The position numbers and the translations under genes were made by a program. The notes beneath the pieces are model-generated. The model saw only the letters and a list, made by a program, of their open reading frames with translations, did no database searches and was not told the DNA's origin. From positions 8,936 through 72,935 of the forward strand of contig DASREL010000063.1 of assembly GCA_035652075.1 (NCBI GenBank): a stretch of 64,000 nucleotides of DNA, given 5' to 3'. Below, piece after piece: positions 44,435-52,835 of the stretch. The DNA is from Gp6-AA45 sp035652075. Lineage in GTDB: Bacteria; Acidobacteriota; Vicinamibacteria; Vicinamibacterales; CAVVIG01. Numbering within the stretch: position 1 is the stretch's first letter; every line of letters starts with the position of its first letter.

Positions 44435-45742
44435 ATGGCGGAGAACGACATCCCCGACGGCGAACGCCTGGATTCGTGGAAGACAATTGCCGTCTATCTG
44501 AAACGCGACGAGCGGACGGTCCGTCGCTGGGAGCGCGAACGCGGCTTGCCCGTCCGCCGCGTGCCTGGCGGCCGCGGCCGCTCCGTCTTCGCGTACACGT
44601 CCGAAATCGACCGCTGGCTGAATACCTCGGAGTCGGCCATGCCGTCAGACACCGCGGCCACGCCGATCGGCCGTCCGGCCTGGCACTGGCTCGCCGTCGG
44701 AACCGTCACGATCGCGCTTGTCGTGTTCGGTGCGTGGCGACTGCGATCGTCCACGATTCGCGCGGAAGATCTCCGGATCTCATTGGACGAGAACGGCGTG
44801 GCCGCAACCAACGCGCGCGGAGTGGAGATGTGGCGTCACGCGTTCTCTGGCCCCTATCGCGTCGCGTTCAATCAGTACGGGGTTCGTCTGCAAACCCCCG
44901 GGGGCCGCAATCCCGCGGTGTTCGCGATTACCGGAGCGCGACTGCGCCGGTCGGATGACGAAGTCGAGAGCGGCGAACTCTTCGAGTTCTCCACATCTGG
45001 CGACGTGCGTCGGACATTTTCATTCGACGATCGCGTGACGTTCGATCATCAGGAGTACGGGCCGCCGTGGGTGATGACCTCGATCGCGGTCGACGATCGG
45101 AGCGGCGCGCGCCGCATCGCCGTCGCAGCCCACCACTACACGTGGTCCGCGAGCATGGTGACGATTCTCGACGAAAAGTTTCAGCGCCACGGCACGTACT
45201 GGCAGTGGGGGTGGATCGAGCATGTCTCCTGGATCACGCCCGATCGGCTGCTGATCGGCGGCTTCAACGATGCGAAGGACGGTGGCATGGTCGCGCTGCT
45301 CGACGCCGCGTCCTTGAACGGACAGTCGCCAGCGAGCCCCGATACCCACGGGTACTGTCAAACGTGCGGCGACGTATCACCGCTGGCGATGGCCGTGATG
45401 CCGCGCAGCGAGCTGAATCGCCTGACGAACTCGCGATTCAATCGCGCGACGATCCAACTGATGCCCGATCGCATCGTCGCGCGGACGGTCGAAGTCCCGC
45501 AGGGGACGAGCGACGCGGTCGACATCCTGTACGAATTCACGACGGACTTGCAGCTGCAGCGCGCATCGTTGAGCGGTCCGTATCGTGAACTGCACGACGC
45601 GCTTCGTACCCGCGGCCAGATCGATCACGATAGCGATCGCTGTCCCGACCGCAACGGTCCGCGCGAAATCGCCACGTGGAACCGGAGCGACGGCTGGCGG
45701 ACGCTACATGTGCGAGACGACGATGGTCGTCCTCTCCCGTGA
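44435..45742 (+). CDS. Membrane-anchored HTH regulator with extracytoplasmic sensor domain (copy 2)
   Basis: 435 residues, a full-length paralogue of the protein at 42429 with the same order: HTH (about 8-62, RLDSWKTIAVYLKRDERTVRRWERERGLP), TM (about 88-107), sensor with AVAAHHYTWSASMVTILDE, GTYWQWGWIEHVSW, C308-QT-C311 and RCPDRNGPREI. Likely a one-component membrane regulator. Faces the lipoprotein at 43740. Its 3' end overlaps the convergent giant protein by 39 bases. Confidence 0.75.
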   Translation: MAENDIPDGERLDSWKTIAVYLKRDERTVRRWERERGLPVRRVPGGRGRSVFAYTSEIDRWLNTSESAMPSDTAATPIGRPAWHWLAVGTVTIALVVFGAWRLRSSTIRAEDLRISLDENGVAATNARGVEMWRHAFSGPYRVAFNQYGVRLQTPGGRNPAVFAITGARLRRSDDEVESGELFEFSTSGDVRRTFSFDDRVTFDHQEYGPPWVMTSIAVDDRSGARRIAVAAHHYTWSASMVTILDEKFQRHGTYWQWGWIEHVSWITPDRLLIGGFNDAKDGGMVALLDAASLNGQSPASPDTHGYCQTCGDVSPLAMAVMPRSELNRLTNSRFNRATIQLMPDRIVARTVEVPQGTSDAVDILYEFTTDLQLQRASLSGPYRELHDALRTRGQIDHDSDRCPDRNGPREIATWNRSDGWRTLHVRDDDGRPLP

Positions 45743-48700
45743 GCTGTTCCCGGATCCATCAGTGCAGCGAACGGTGATCACATAGCGACGATCGCGATGC
45801 GCCGGCGTGGCCGCTTCGAGCGCGACGCTCAAGGCGCCGGTGATGCTCCAATCCGGCACGCCGTCGTGATCGACGTCAAGCACGTTGCTCGTCACCCGAA
45901 TCACGGAACACGACGGTGCCGGGTCCGCAATGTCCTGCACATCCACGTTGAACGTCACCGGCGTCATCAGGTCCGTCGCGGCCAGCGTCGTCGCACTCGG
46001 GATCACGCTGACGATCTCGGGCGGCGTCGTGTCTCGAACGGTCACGTTGAACGTTCCCGTCTTCGCATTGCCGGCATGATCCGTGGCCGTGCACGAAACC
46101 ACCGTCTTGCCGAGCGGGAACGTGCTGCCGCTGGCCGGCGTGCAGGCGATCGGAACGGCGCCGTCGACGACGTCGGTCGCAGTCGCCGTGAACGACACGG
46201 ACGCGCCTGCCGGGCTCGTCGCCTCCGCAATCTGGTGCGGCGGCAGATCGAGCTTCGGCGCTTTCGTGTCCCGCACGGTGACTGCGATGGTGTCAGTCGC
46301 GGTCAATCCAATCGACGACGTAGCGGAACAGGTGACCGTCGTCGTGCCGAGCGGGAATAGCGATCCGGATGCTGGTAGACAAGTCACCGGTACCGGTCCT
46401 TCACCTGGCACCGTCGCGGACGCGTTGAACGTCACGACCGCGCCCGTCGGGCCGGTGGCTTCTTCGATTTTCTGCGCGGGCAGCGCGATCCTCGGCGCCT
46501 TCCCCTTGACCACAGTGACGGTGAAGCTCGCGGAACCCGTGTTGCCGTGTGCGTCCGTCGCCGAGCACGTTACGCGCGTCGTTCCGACCGCAAACGTCGA
46601 TCCCGAGGCGGGCACGCACACCGGCACCATCGCGCCGTCGACGAGATCGGTGGCGGTCGCAGTGAACGCGACGACGGCGGAGTTGCTGGTCGTCGCCTCG
46701 GTCACGTCGACCACGGCCACCGTCGGAGGCGTGTGATCCCCGACGACGACGTTGAATGTCTTGGTCGCCGTGTTACCGCTGCTGTCCACCGCCGTGATCG
46801 TCACGATCGAAGCACCGATCCCAAACGTCGTACCGGGACCAGGCGTGGCACTGACATGCGGATTTGGATCGAGATCGTCACTGACCGTTGGAAGCGCGAA
46901 GCTGATGATTGCCCCCGCCGATGACGTGGCTTCGGCCGAGACGTCGGACACCGTGCCGATCACCGGTGGGATCGCATCGATCGCCGACGCGACGACGAAC
47001 GGCGACAGCGACGTCGTCACACCGCACACGATTTGATCCGTCGTGTTGATCGCCGTCGTCACGTCGTCCCACGCGCTGCCGTTGTAATGCAGCAGACGGA
47101 CGTAGACCGGCGCCGGCAGCGTCACGCCGGCGTAGCTGACACACGTCGTGATCGGACCGGTGTAAATCGCCGTCGTCGTGATGTCGTAGAACGTGTTGCC
47201 GAGATTGAAGTGCGGCGACGGCGACGGCCCGTCTGATGACATGGTGACCCCCGACTCCCCCGTCGTGGTCACGGAATCAAACTGGACCGTCGCCACCGTC
47301 GTCCCGTTGGTATCCGTCAACGACACGTTGACGTGATCGCCAACCGGAGTATTGAACGGATCGACGACGAGCGTCGCGCACGTGCCCGATGCATTGCAGT
47401 CGACCGCATCTGCGGCGGCGACGATCGTCGTCTGACCGGCCGCGAGCGCCGTGACGAGACCGTTTTGATCGACGGTCGCGACGGCGGTGTTCGTGCTGCT
47501 CCATAGCGGACCATGCCCAGGATCGCTCGGATCGGTCGTCTGCGACGTGTTGTCGTCGAAGTGCGCCGTCGCGAAGTACTGGAGTGTGCCGCCGACGAGG
47601 AGGTGCGCGTTTCGCGGATTGACGTCAATTGACACGATCTGCGGCTTCCGCGGCGAGACCGACACGTTAAAGCCGCCGCTCTTCGAGACGTTCGTAACGG
47701 TGTTCTTGATCTGCAGGTTGACGGTGAACGTCCCGGTCGACGCGTATGCGTGCGCGAAGGCAAATGTGCCAGTCGGTGACTGGCTGCCGCCTTGCGCACA
47801 TGGTCCCGCCGCCGGAATCGTCAGCGGCAGCGATTGCTGCCCAGAGCCGTCACCATAGTCCACGTTGCCGATCCACGCTCCGCCGGTGGCGTTCGTATCG
47901 AGGAATGAGCCGCAACCCCACGACGTGTCACCCACGTTCGCGGACGCGGAGGTGGGAATGCCGAGGAAGATTTGAGCCGTCGGTCCGTTTACCGTCACCG
48001 TGAACGTTTTCGATTGCGTCACGTTGGTGACGATGTTCGTCACCGTCACGCTGACCGTCCGCTGACCGGTCGAGCTGTATGCGTGATTGAAGCTGAACGA
48101 TCCGGTCGGTGACCCGCTGCCCTGGGAACACGCACCGGAACCGGCCGTCACCGGGAGCGTTTGCATACCGCTGTTGTCGCCGTAATCGACCTTGACCGTC
48201 CACGATCCGCCGTTCGCGTTCGAGTCGAAGAACGTGCCGCATCCCCAATTCGAAGTATTGACTTGGGTCGTCAACGATGCCGGCAATCCGAGCGAGATCG
48301 ACGATCCACCACCGCCGTTGCTGTTCACGGTGATCGTGAAGCTGCCAGCCTGTGCCACACCGGTCAACGTGTTGCGCACGGTGACGGTCACCGTTCGCTG
48401 TCCTGTCGTGCCGTAGCTGTGATTGAACGAGAACGTGCCGGTGGGCGTCTGCGGTCCACCGGAGGCGCACGGACCGGACGCCGGCATCGTCAGCGGCAGT
48501 TGCTGATCGCCGCTGCCGTCGCCGTAGTTCACGGTGGCGGAATACGCCGTGCCGGTCGCATTCGTGTCGAAGAACGATCCGCAGCCCCACGACGCATTAT
48601 TCACCTGCGTTGACGTCGAGTTCGGCAGCCCAAGGAAGATCTGCTGCTGCGATCCGCCGTTCACAGTCACGCTGAACATGGACGTCTGCGTCGCGTTCGT

Positions 48701-51397
48701 CGTCGTGTTGGTGACAGTGACGGTGACGGTCCGCGTGCCGCTCGTCCCGTAGGGGTGGTTGAAGGAGAACACGCCGGTCGGCTGTTGGCCTGACGTTGGC
48801 GCGCACGATCCAGAGGGCGGCGTCACGAGCGTCAGAGATTGGGTGCCGCTGCCGTCACCGTAGTCGATCGTCGCGTTCCAAGGTCCGCCCGTCGCGCTCG
48901 AGTCGTTGAACGATCCGCAGCCCCACGGCGTGCTGTTCACCTGTGTCGACGCCGAGTTCGGCACGTTGACGAAGATCTGTGGCGCATTCACGTTGACCGA
49001 GAACGAGTTCGTGGTCGTCACGTGCGTGGCAGTGTTCGTGATTGAAACCGTTACCGTACGCAGACCGCTCGACGAATACGAGTGACTGAACGAGAACGAT
49101 CCGGTCGATCCGCCGTTTCCGCACGGCCCGCTCGCCGGCGTCGTCACCGCAAGGGGTTGATCGCCGGCGTTGTCGCCATAGTTGACGGTGCCGGTCCACG
49201 ACCCGCCGGTCGAATCGGAGAACGATCCGCAGCCCCATGACGAGACGCCAGTCTGAATGTTGAGCGAGTTCGGCAGGTTGACGAATATCTGCTCGCCGCC
49301 AGTAACGTTGACGGTGAACGTTGCCGTGTTCGTTGCGTTTGAAACGACGTTCTTGACGGTGACGGTGACGATGAAATTGCCGCCGTCTGCATACGCGTGA
49401 TCGAAGGCGAACACGCCGGTATTCGTACCCGACTGCGCGCAGGATCCTGACGGCGGTATCGTCAAGAACAATTGCTGGTTGCCGCTGCCGTCACCGTAAT
49501 TCACGGTCCCAGACCACGATCCGTTCGTCGCGTTCGTGTCGAAGAACGATCCGCAGCCCCACGGCGTCATGTTTGTCGTAAGCGACAACGAATTCGGCAG
49601 GCCGAGGAAGATTTGGCCGTTGCCACTGACCGTGATCTGGAACCCGCCAGTACCTGATGTTCCATTAATAGTGTTCGTCACTCGAACCGTGACGGTGAAC
49701 TGGCCTGTTACGGTATACGCATGGTCGAACGTGAATGCACCGGTGGAAGCTTGGCCCGCGCACGCACTAGACGACGGCACCGTGAGCGTCAACGTTTGAT
49801 CGGCAGACCCGTCGCCATAGTTCACCGTCGCCGTCCACGATCCGTTTGCCGCGTTGGAATCCGTGAATGAACCGCACGCCCACGCTGCTGTGTTCGACGG
49901 GATGGACGGCGTCATGGGTAAAGCCAACGAAATTGGGCCAGATGTTCCGCCACCTGAGGCGCCGCCACCACCACTTGTCGACTGAAGTTGCTGAACTCCT
50001 GAAGCTGCTGCCGATGTGTCAATCGTTAGGCGATAGCCAAATGTGACTCCGGCAGGGGATTGCCCGGATAAAGTGTTTTCCGTCAGCACACCGTCGGCGT
50101 CTATTGCGGTATTGAGCTGAAACGGTCCGTCAACCAATGTCGTTAGGCTGACGTCGTACGCACCTGATTCGTAGAACGGTATGACGACAGCTGGATTTGA
50201 CGCTGAGTCGTAATAGAACGCTCCAGGTATTTCATACGAGACGCTTCCATCTGGAAGCACACCAGTCGAGGCGCCATTCAAAGTGACCAGCAGACCGACA
50301 TTGCCCGGATCCTGAATGAATGCGAGAACGTACTTCCTCGGTATGCCATTTACGATGAACCGCAGGTTGTTGATTAGTGCCTGATGGAGATAGGGCTCAA
50401 CGTCGCGGAGGATCGACTCCATCGAATAGGACGGCGAAAAGTCGTTGCGGTGCTCTAGATCGACGTAGAAAGTCAAGGGCCCTGTCGAGTACGAATCCTT
50501 TACTAGGCCATACAACAGGTTGACGACGAAACCATCACTCTTCCACACCAAGTAATGAGAGTCCGGACTATACGGAGTATCCAGAATGCACTCGTTTGAT
50601 ATTCCATTTGCGAAATCACACATCTCGATCGCATCAATGGTGCCCGGATGTTTAACAGTAGTAGTCGCCGATGTGACGACGGTTGCATGCGTGACGCCGA
50701 GCTGGTCCAGCAGATCGAATAGCGATTCACCGATTTGGTATGCCTGCGATGTCAAGGGATCGACGTCGTTCGACGGCAATGCTGCGATGTGAAGCGTACC
50801 GACGTTCGAAGTCGCGGTGCATACGTCGTCCGGATTCGTCGGTGTTTCGGCCGTGAAGTTTAGCTTCAGGTCGTCGAACAACAGGGTCCACGGTTTCACT
50901 GAAAACTTCTTTTTCACTCTGACAATTCCGAGATCGACATCCTGAATGAGACCAGGTTTGCATTGTTGGACGCGTGGCACTACTCGGACAGCGCCTGTAC
51001 TTGTGCTCTCGCCCTGAGGCGTAATAACCAGAAATCCAAAAGTTCCGTCATATTCTGAAGCGTTCGCATTCCAGGTTGCGCTGAACGATCCGCTGGCAGC
51101 GCCGTTAGTACAGATCAGATTTGCCGTAACGCTGCTATTTCGATTGACGTGACCGGTTACATGAACGACTGGCGTTCCCGGCGACCAAATTTCGTCGAAG
51201 TCGTCATCGGGCAACAGAGCGAAACCTTGACTGTTAAAGGTCGGTTCATTCACGACATCACACGCGGCGACGTTGATGTCTGGCGAAAAGTACACGTCAA
51301 ACATCTCGAAATCCTGTGCACTAGCGAATCGCACGTTTGCAATGCCTACAATCACGAACACTAAGCACAAAGTCCTGGCGAAAATCCGTCGAATCAT
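45704..51397 (-). CDS. Giant exported protein with seven PKD-like Cys-containing repeats, Ig-like and HYR domains
   Basis: 1,897 residues. Signal peptide (MIRRIFARTLCLVFVIVGIANVRFASAQ), an N-terminal region without recognisable family (about 29-480), then seven PKD-like repeats of about 108 residues (DNA about 47,640-49,950). Each carries W(G/A)CGSF.D, NYGDGS.DQ.L, a second Cys (SGxCA) and FSFNHxYxxxGxxTVTVxVxN. A Big_2-like bacterial Ig domain follows (DVNPRNAHLLVGGTLQYFATA), a link, and about five HYR repeats (EATSxAGA, FPLGTTTVTCSATD). No LPXTG-like or autotransporter end is seen. Probably an extracellular adhesin or matrix protein. The N-terminal part is visibly poorer in GC than the rest. 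Confidence 0.82.
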   Translation of the reverse strand: MIRRIFARTLCLVFVIVGIANVRFASAQDFEMFDVYFSPDINVAACDVVNEPTFNSQGFALLPDDDFDEIWSPGTPVVHVTGHVNRNSSVTANLICTNGAASGSFSATWNANASEYDGTFGFLVITPQGESTSTGAVRVVPRVQQCKPGLIQDVDLGIVRVKKKFSVKPWTLLFDDLKLNFTAETPTNPDDVCTATSNVGTLHIAALPSNDVDPLTSQAYQIGESLFDLLDQLGVTHATVVTSATTTVKHPGTIDAIEMCDFANGISNECILDTPYSPDSHYLVWKSDGFVVNLLYGLVKDSYSTGPLTFYVDLEHRNDFSPSYSMESILRDVEPYLHQALINNLRFIVNGIPRKYVLAFIQDPGNVGLLVTLNGASTGVLPDGSVSYEIPGAFYYDSASNPAVVIPFYESGAYDVSLTTLVDGPFQLNTAIDADGVLTENTLSGQSPAGVTFGYRLTIDTSAAASGVQQLQSTSGGGGASGGGTSGPISLALPMTPSIPSNTAAWACGSFTDSNAANGSWTATVNYGDGSADQTLTLTVPSSSACAGQASTGAFTFDHAYTVTGQFTVTVRVTNTINGTSGTGGFQITVSGNGQIFLGLPNSLSLTTNMTPWGCGSFFDTNATNGSWSGTVNYGDGSGNQQLFLTIPPSGSCAQSGTNTGVFAFDHAYADGGNFIVTVTVKNVVSNATNTATFTVNVTGGEQIFVNLPNSLNIQTGVSSWGCGSFSDSTGGSWTGTVNYGDNAGDQPLAVTTPASGPCGNGGSTGSFSFSHSYSSSGLRTVTVSITNTATHVTTTNSFSVNVNAPQIFVNVPNSASTQVNSTPWGCGSFNDSSATGGPWNATIDYGDGSGTQSLTLVTPPSGSCAPTSGQQPTGVFSFNHPYGTSGTRTVTVTVTNTTTNATQTSMFSVTVNGGSQQQIFLGLPNSTSTQVNNASWGCGSFFDTNATGTAYSATVNYGDGSGDQQLPLTMPASGPCASGGPQTPTGTFSFNHSYGTTGQRTVTVTVRNTLTGVAQAGSFTITVNSNGGGGSSISLGLPASLTTQVNTSNWGCGTFFDSNANGGSWTVKVDYGDNSGMQTLPVTAGSGACSQGSGSPTGSFSFNHAYSSTGQRTVSVTVTNIVTNVTQSKTFTVTVNGPTAQIFLGIPTSASANVGDTSWGCGSFLDTNATGGAWIGNVDYGDGSGQQSLPLTIPAAGPCAQGGSQSPTGTFAFAHAYASTGTFTVNLQIKNTVTNVSKSGGFNVSVSPRKPQIVSIDVNPRNAHLLVGGTLQYFATAHFDDNTSQTTDPSDPGHGPLWSSTNTAVATVDQNGLVTALAAGQTTIVAAADAVDCNASGTCATLVVDPFNTPVGDHVNVSLTDTNGTTVATVQFDSVTTTGESGVTMSSDGPSPSPHFNLGNTFYDITTTAIYTGPITTCVSYAGVTLPAPVYVRLLHYNGSAWDDVTTAINTTDQIVCGVTTSLSPFVVASAIDAIPPVIGTVSDVSAEATSSAGAIISFALPTVSDDLDPNPHVSATPGPGTTFGIGASIVTITAVDSSGNTATKTFNVVVGDHTPPTVAVVDVTEATTSNSAVVAFTATATDLVDGAMVPVCVPASGSTFAVGTTRVTCSATDAHGNTGSASFTVTVVKGKAPRIALPAQKIEEATGPTGAVVTFNASATVPGEGPVPVTCLPASGSLFPLGTTTVTCSATSSIGLTATDTIAVTVRDTKAPKLDLPPHQIAEATSPAGASVSFTATATDVVDGAVPIACTPASGSTFPLGKTVVSCTATDHAGNAKTGTFNVTVRDTTPPEIVSVIPSATTLAATDLMTPVTFNVDVQDIADPAPSCSVIRVTSNVLDVDHDGVPDWSITGALSVALEAATPAHRDRRYVITVRCTDGSGNSSRERTTIVVSHM

Positions 51398-51524
51398 CAG
51401 AGCGTCTCCGGAAGGAATTGGAAGGCGCCCACGATGCGGCTAAACACCTCGGCTCTCAACCGGCAAATCCGGGCATTAGCGCGCGGCAGCCGGACAACGG
51501 ACGAAAAACGACGGCAGTGACGGT

Positions 51525-51790
51525 TTGGAGCGGCTCGACTCGTGGAAACCGATTGCTTCCTACCTGAATCGGGACGAGCGAACATTGCGCCGGTGGAAGC
51601 GTGAACCGGCTTGCCAGTCCGCACGATCATCGTTGGCTCTGGCGCGTGCGGTCATACGGCACTCACATGCGGACCGCCAGCGAACACTGTCCGGATCGCA
51701 GCGGCCCCCGCGAAATCCTGATGTGGGATCGCGGGGGCGGATGGAAGACCGTCCGCGTGAACGGCACGAACGCCGACCGCGCGCGTGAGC
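51525..51790 (+). pseudogene. Remnant of a third membrane HTH regulator
   Basis: Starts with TTG-encoded ERLDSWKPIASYLNRDERTLRRW, the same HTH as the intact copies at 42429 and 44435, then breaks within the RERGLP region and resumes, in another frame, with EHCPDRSGPREILMWDRGGGW, which matches the last 40 residues of those proteins (CPDRNGPREIATWNRSDGW). About 1.0 kb of the middle (TM and sensor) is missing. It stands divergently from the giant PKD-like gene with a 127-bp gap, the same position the intact copies hold beside their lipoprotein genes. Confidence 0.8.
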
Positions 51791-51821
51791 GTCGCTGGTG
51801 GACGTGCGGCCGCACCGCTCG

Positions 51822-52481
51822 CTACGCGGCCTGGTCGTCCGGTGCCGCGACAGGACGCGGACCGACCCGCTTGGCGATCCGCAGCTTCGTCAGCACTTCA
51901 GGACTGGCGCTCCGCGCATTGACCGCAAGCTCATCCAGCGCGTCGACGACGTCGTCGGCTTTCGCCAACGTCTCGAGGATCGATTCCGACGCTGCCGAAA
52001 ACCGCTGCCGCGCCGCCGCATAATCGTTCCGCGTCGTGACGAACCGCTGCATGGTTTCCTGCATGTTCTTCAGCAGGTCGGGCGGCAGTCCTTCCGCGAC
52101 AAACGCGTCGACGTACGGCGACACGCGATCGAACACGGCCCGGACGTGGGCCAGCAGTTTGTCGTCGCTCACCGGTCCGATCAATCGGAGCGTGGCCATT
52201 GTCGTGTCGTCGAGCCTGACAAGCCGCCCGATCATCACGATGCACCGGACGCCGTCGCGCAAAACGCGGCGGGCCCGACGCAGTTGCTCCACGGCGGCGT
52301 GTTGATCCTCGAGGCACCGTTCCTGGAACCCGAGGAGCCGGTCGACGTCCGCCACGTAGCCACCCAGCGCCAGTCGCGCCTTCTGTCCGCCCGGCGTGAC
52401 GTCGAATATGTCCCGGTGTTCGGTGCACACGCCGCTCGCACGGGCGTGCGCATCATGCCGACGCCGAATTTTTTTTCGCAT
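51822..52481 (-). CDS. Cytoplasmic helical protein of unknown function
   Basis: 219 residues. AAAGGA seven bases before ATG 52481 decides the start. The protein is mostly helical (MATLRLIGPVSDDKLLAHVR, ARQRFSAASESILETLAKAD), with Arg-rich N-terminus RKKIRRRHDAHARAS and no signal or TM. No family recognised. Its codon usage and the strong SD support a real gene, despite a long open frame of the downstream receptor running antisense to it. Confidence 0.65.
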   Translation of the reverse strand: MRKKIRRRHDAHARASGVCTEHRDIFDVTPGGQKARLALGGYVADVDRLLGFQERCLEDQHAAVEQLRRARRVLRDGVRCIVMIGRLVRLDDTTMATLRLIGPVSDDKLLAHVRAVFDRVSPYVDAFVAEGLPPDLLKNMQETMQRFVTTRNDYAAARQRFSAASESILETLAKADDVVDALDELAVNARSASPEVLTKLRIAKRVGPRPVAAPDDQAA

Positions 52482-52835
52482 GGCCCATTCCTTTCAACAC
52501 TCGCTGCGATCTCTCGGACACCGTTCGCCGAAAAATGTCCTCGGACGCCGCGCAGAATCTGTGCAACGCGCGAAATTGTCCTCGGGCCGCGCGATGACGC
52601 GGCGACGGCGGGCAAAAACCCGAGGGGACGTCCGAAAATCCTCTCGGTCCGGGCGATTCGCGATCGGCGGGAGCGGATGGCTCGGCCGGCTGCGAACAGA
52701 CGCCGCGGCACCTGTGATGGCGGTCCGCAACGGCCCAAAAACTACTCAGACCGTGGAATTCGCCCACGCAACGCTCAGAAAAGGTCACAGGCCGGCGAAT
52801 ACGATGACGAACCGATCGGAGTAGAATCCGGCCCG
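52482..52835. other. Gap between divergent genes, no gene seen
   Basis: About 350 bases between the helical protein (minus) and the second TonB receptor (plus). A short open frame (52396-52824, plus) has Arg/Ser-rich shadow-type composition and is not supported. The gap must hold promoters for both genes but no convincing -10/-35 pair was found by eye. Confidence 0.5.

Noticed and set aside
47640..49950. CRISPR or satellite DNA over the PKD-like region
   Set aside because: Period is about 325 bp, divergence is codon-structured, and it encodes a folded domain repeat.
52396..52824. 142-codon plus-strand open frame before the second TonB receptor
   Set aside because: Overlaps the antisense 219-residue gene, Arg/Ser-rich, no SD and no recognisable fold.
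51798..52835. N-terminal extension of the second TonB receptor frame
   Set aside because: Open but antisense to the 219-residue gene, which has a strong SD; no signal peptide at its start. GTG 52836 directly precedes the real signal peptide.
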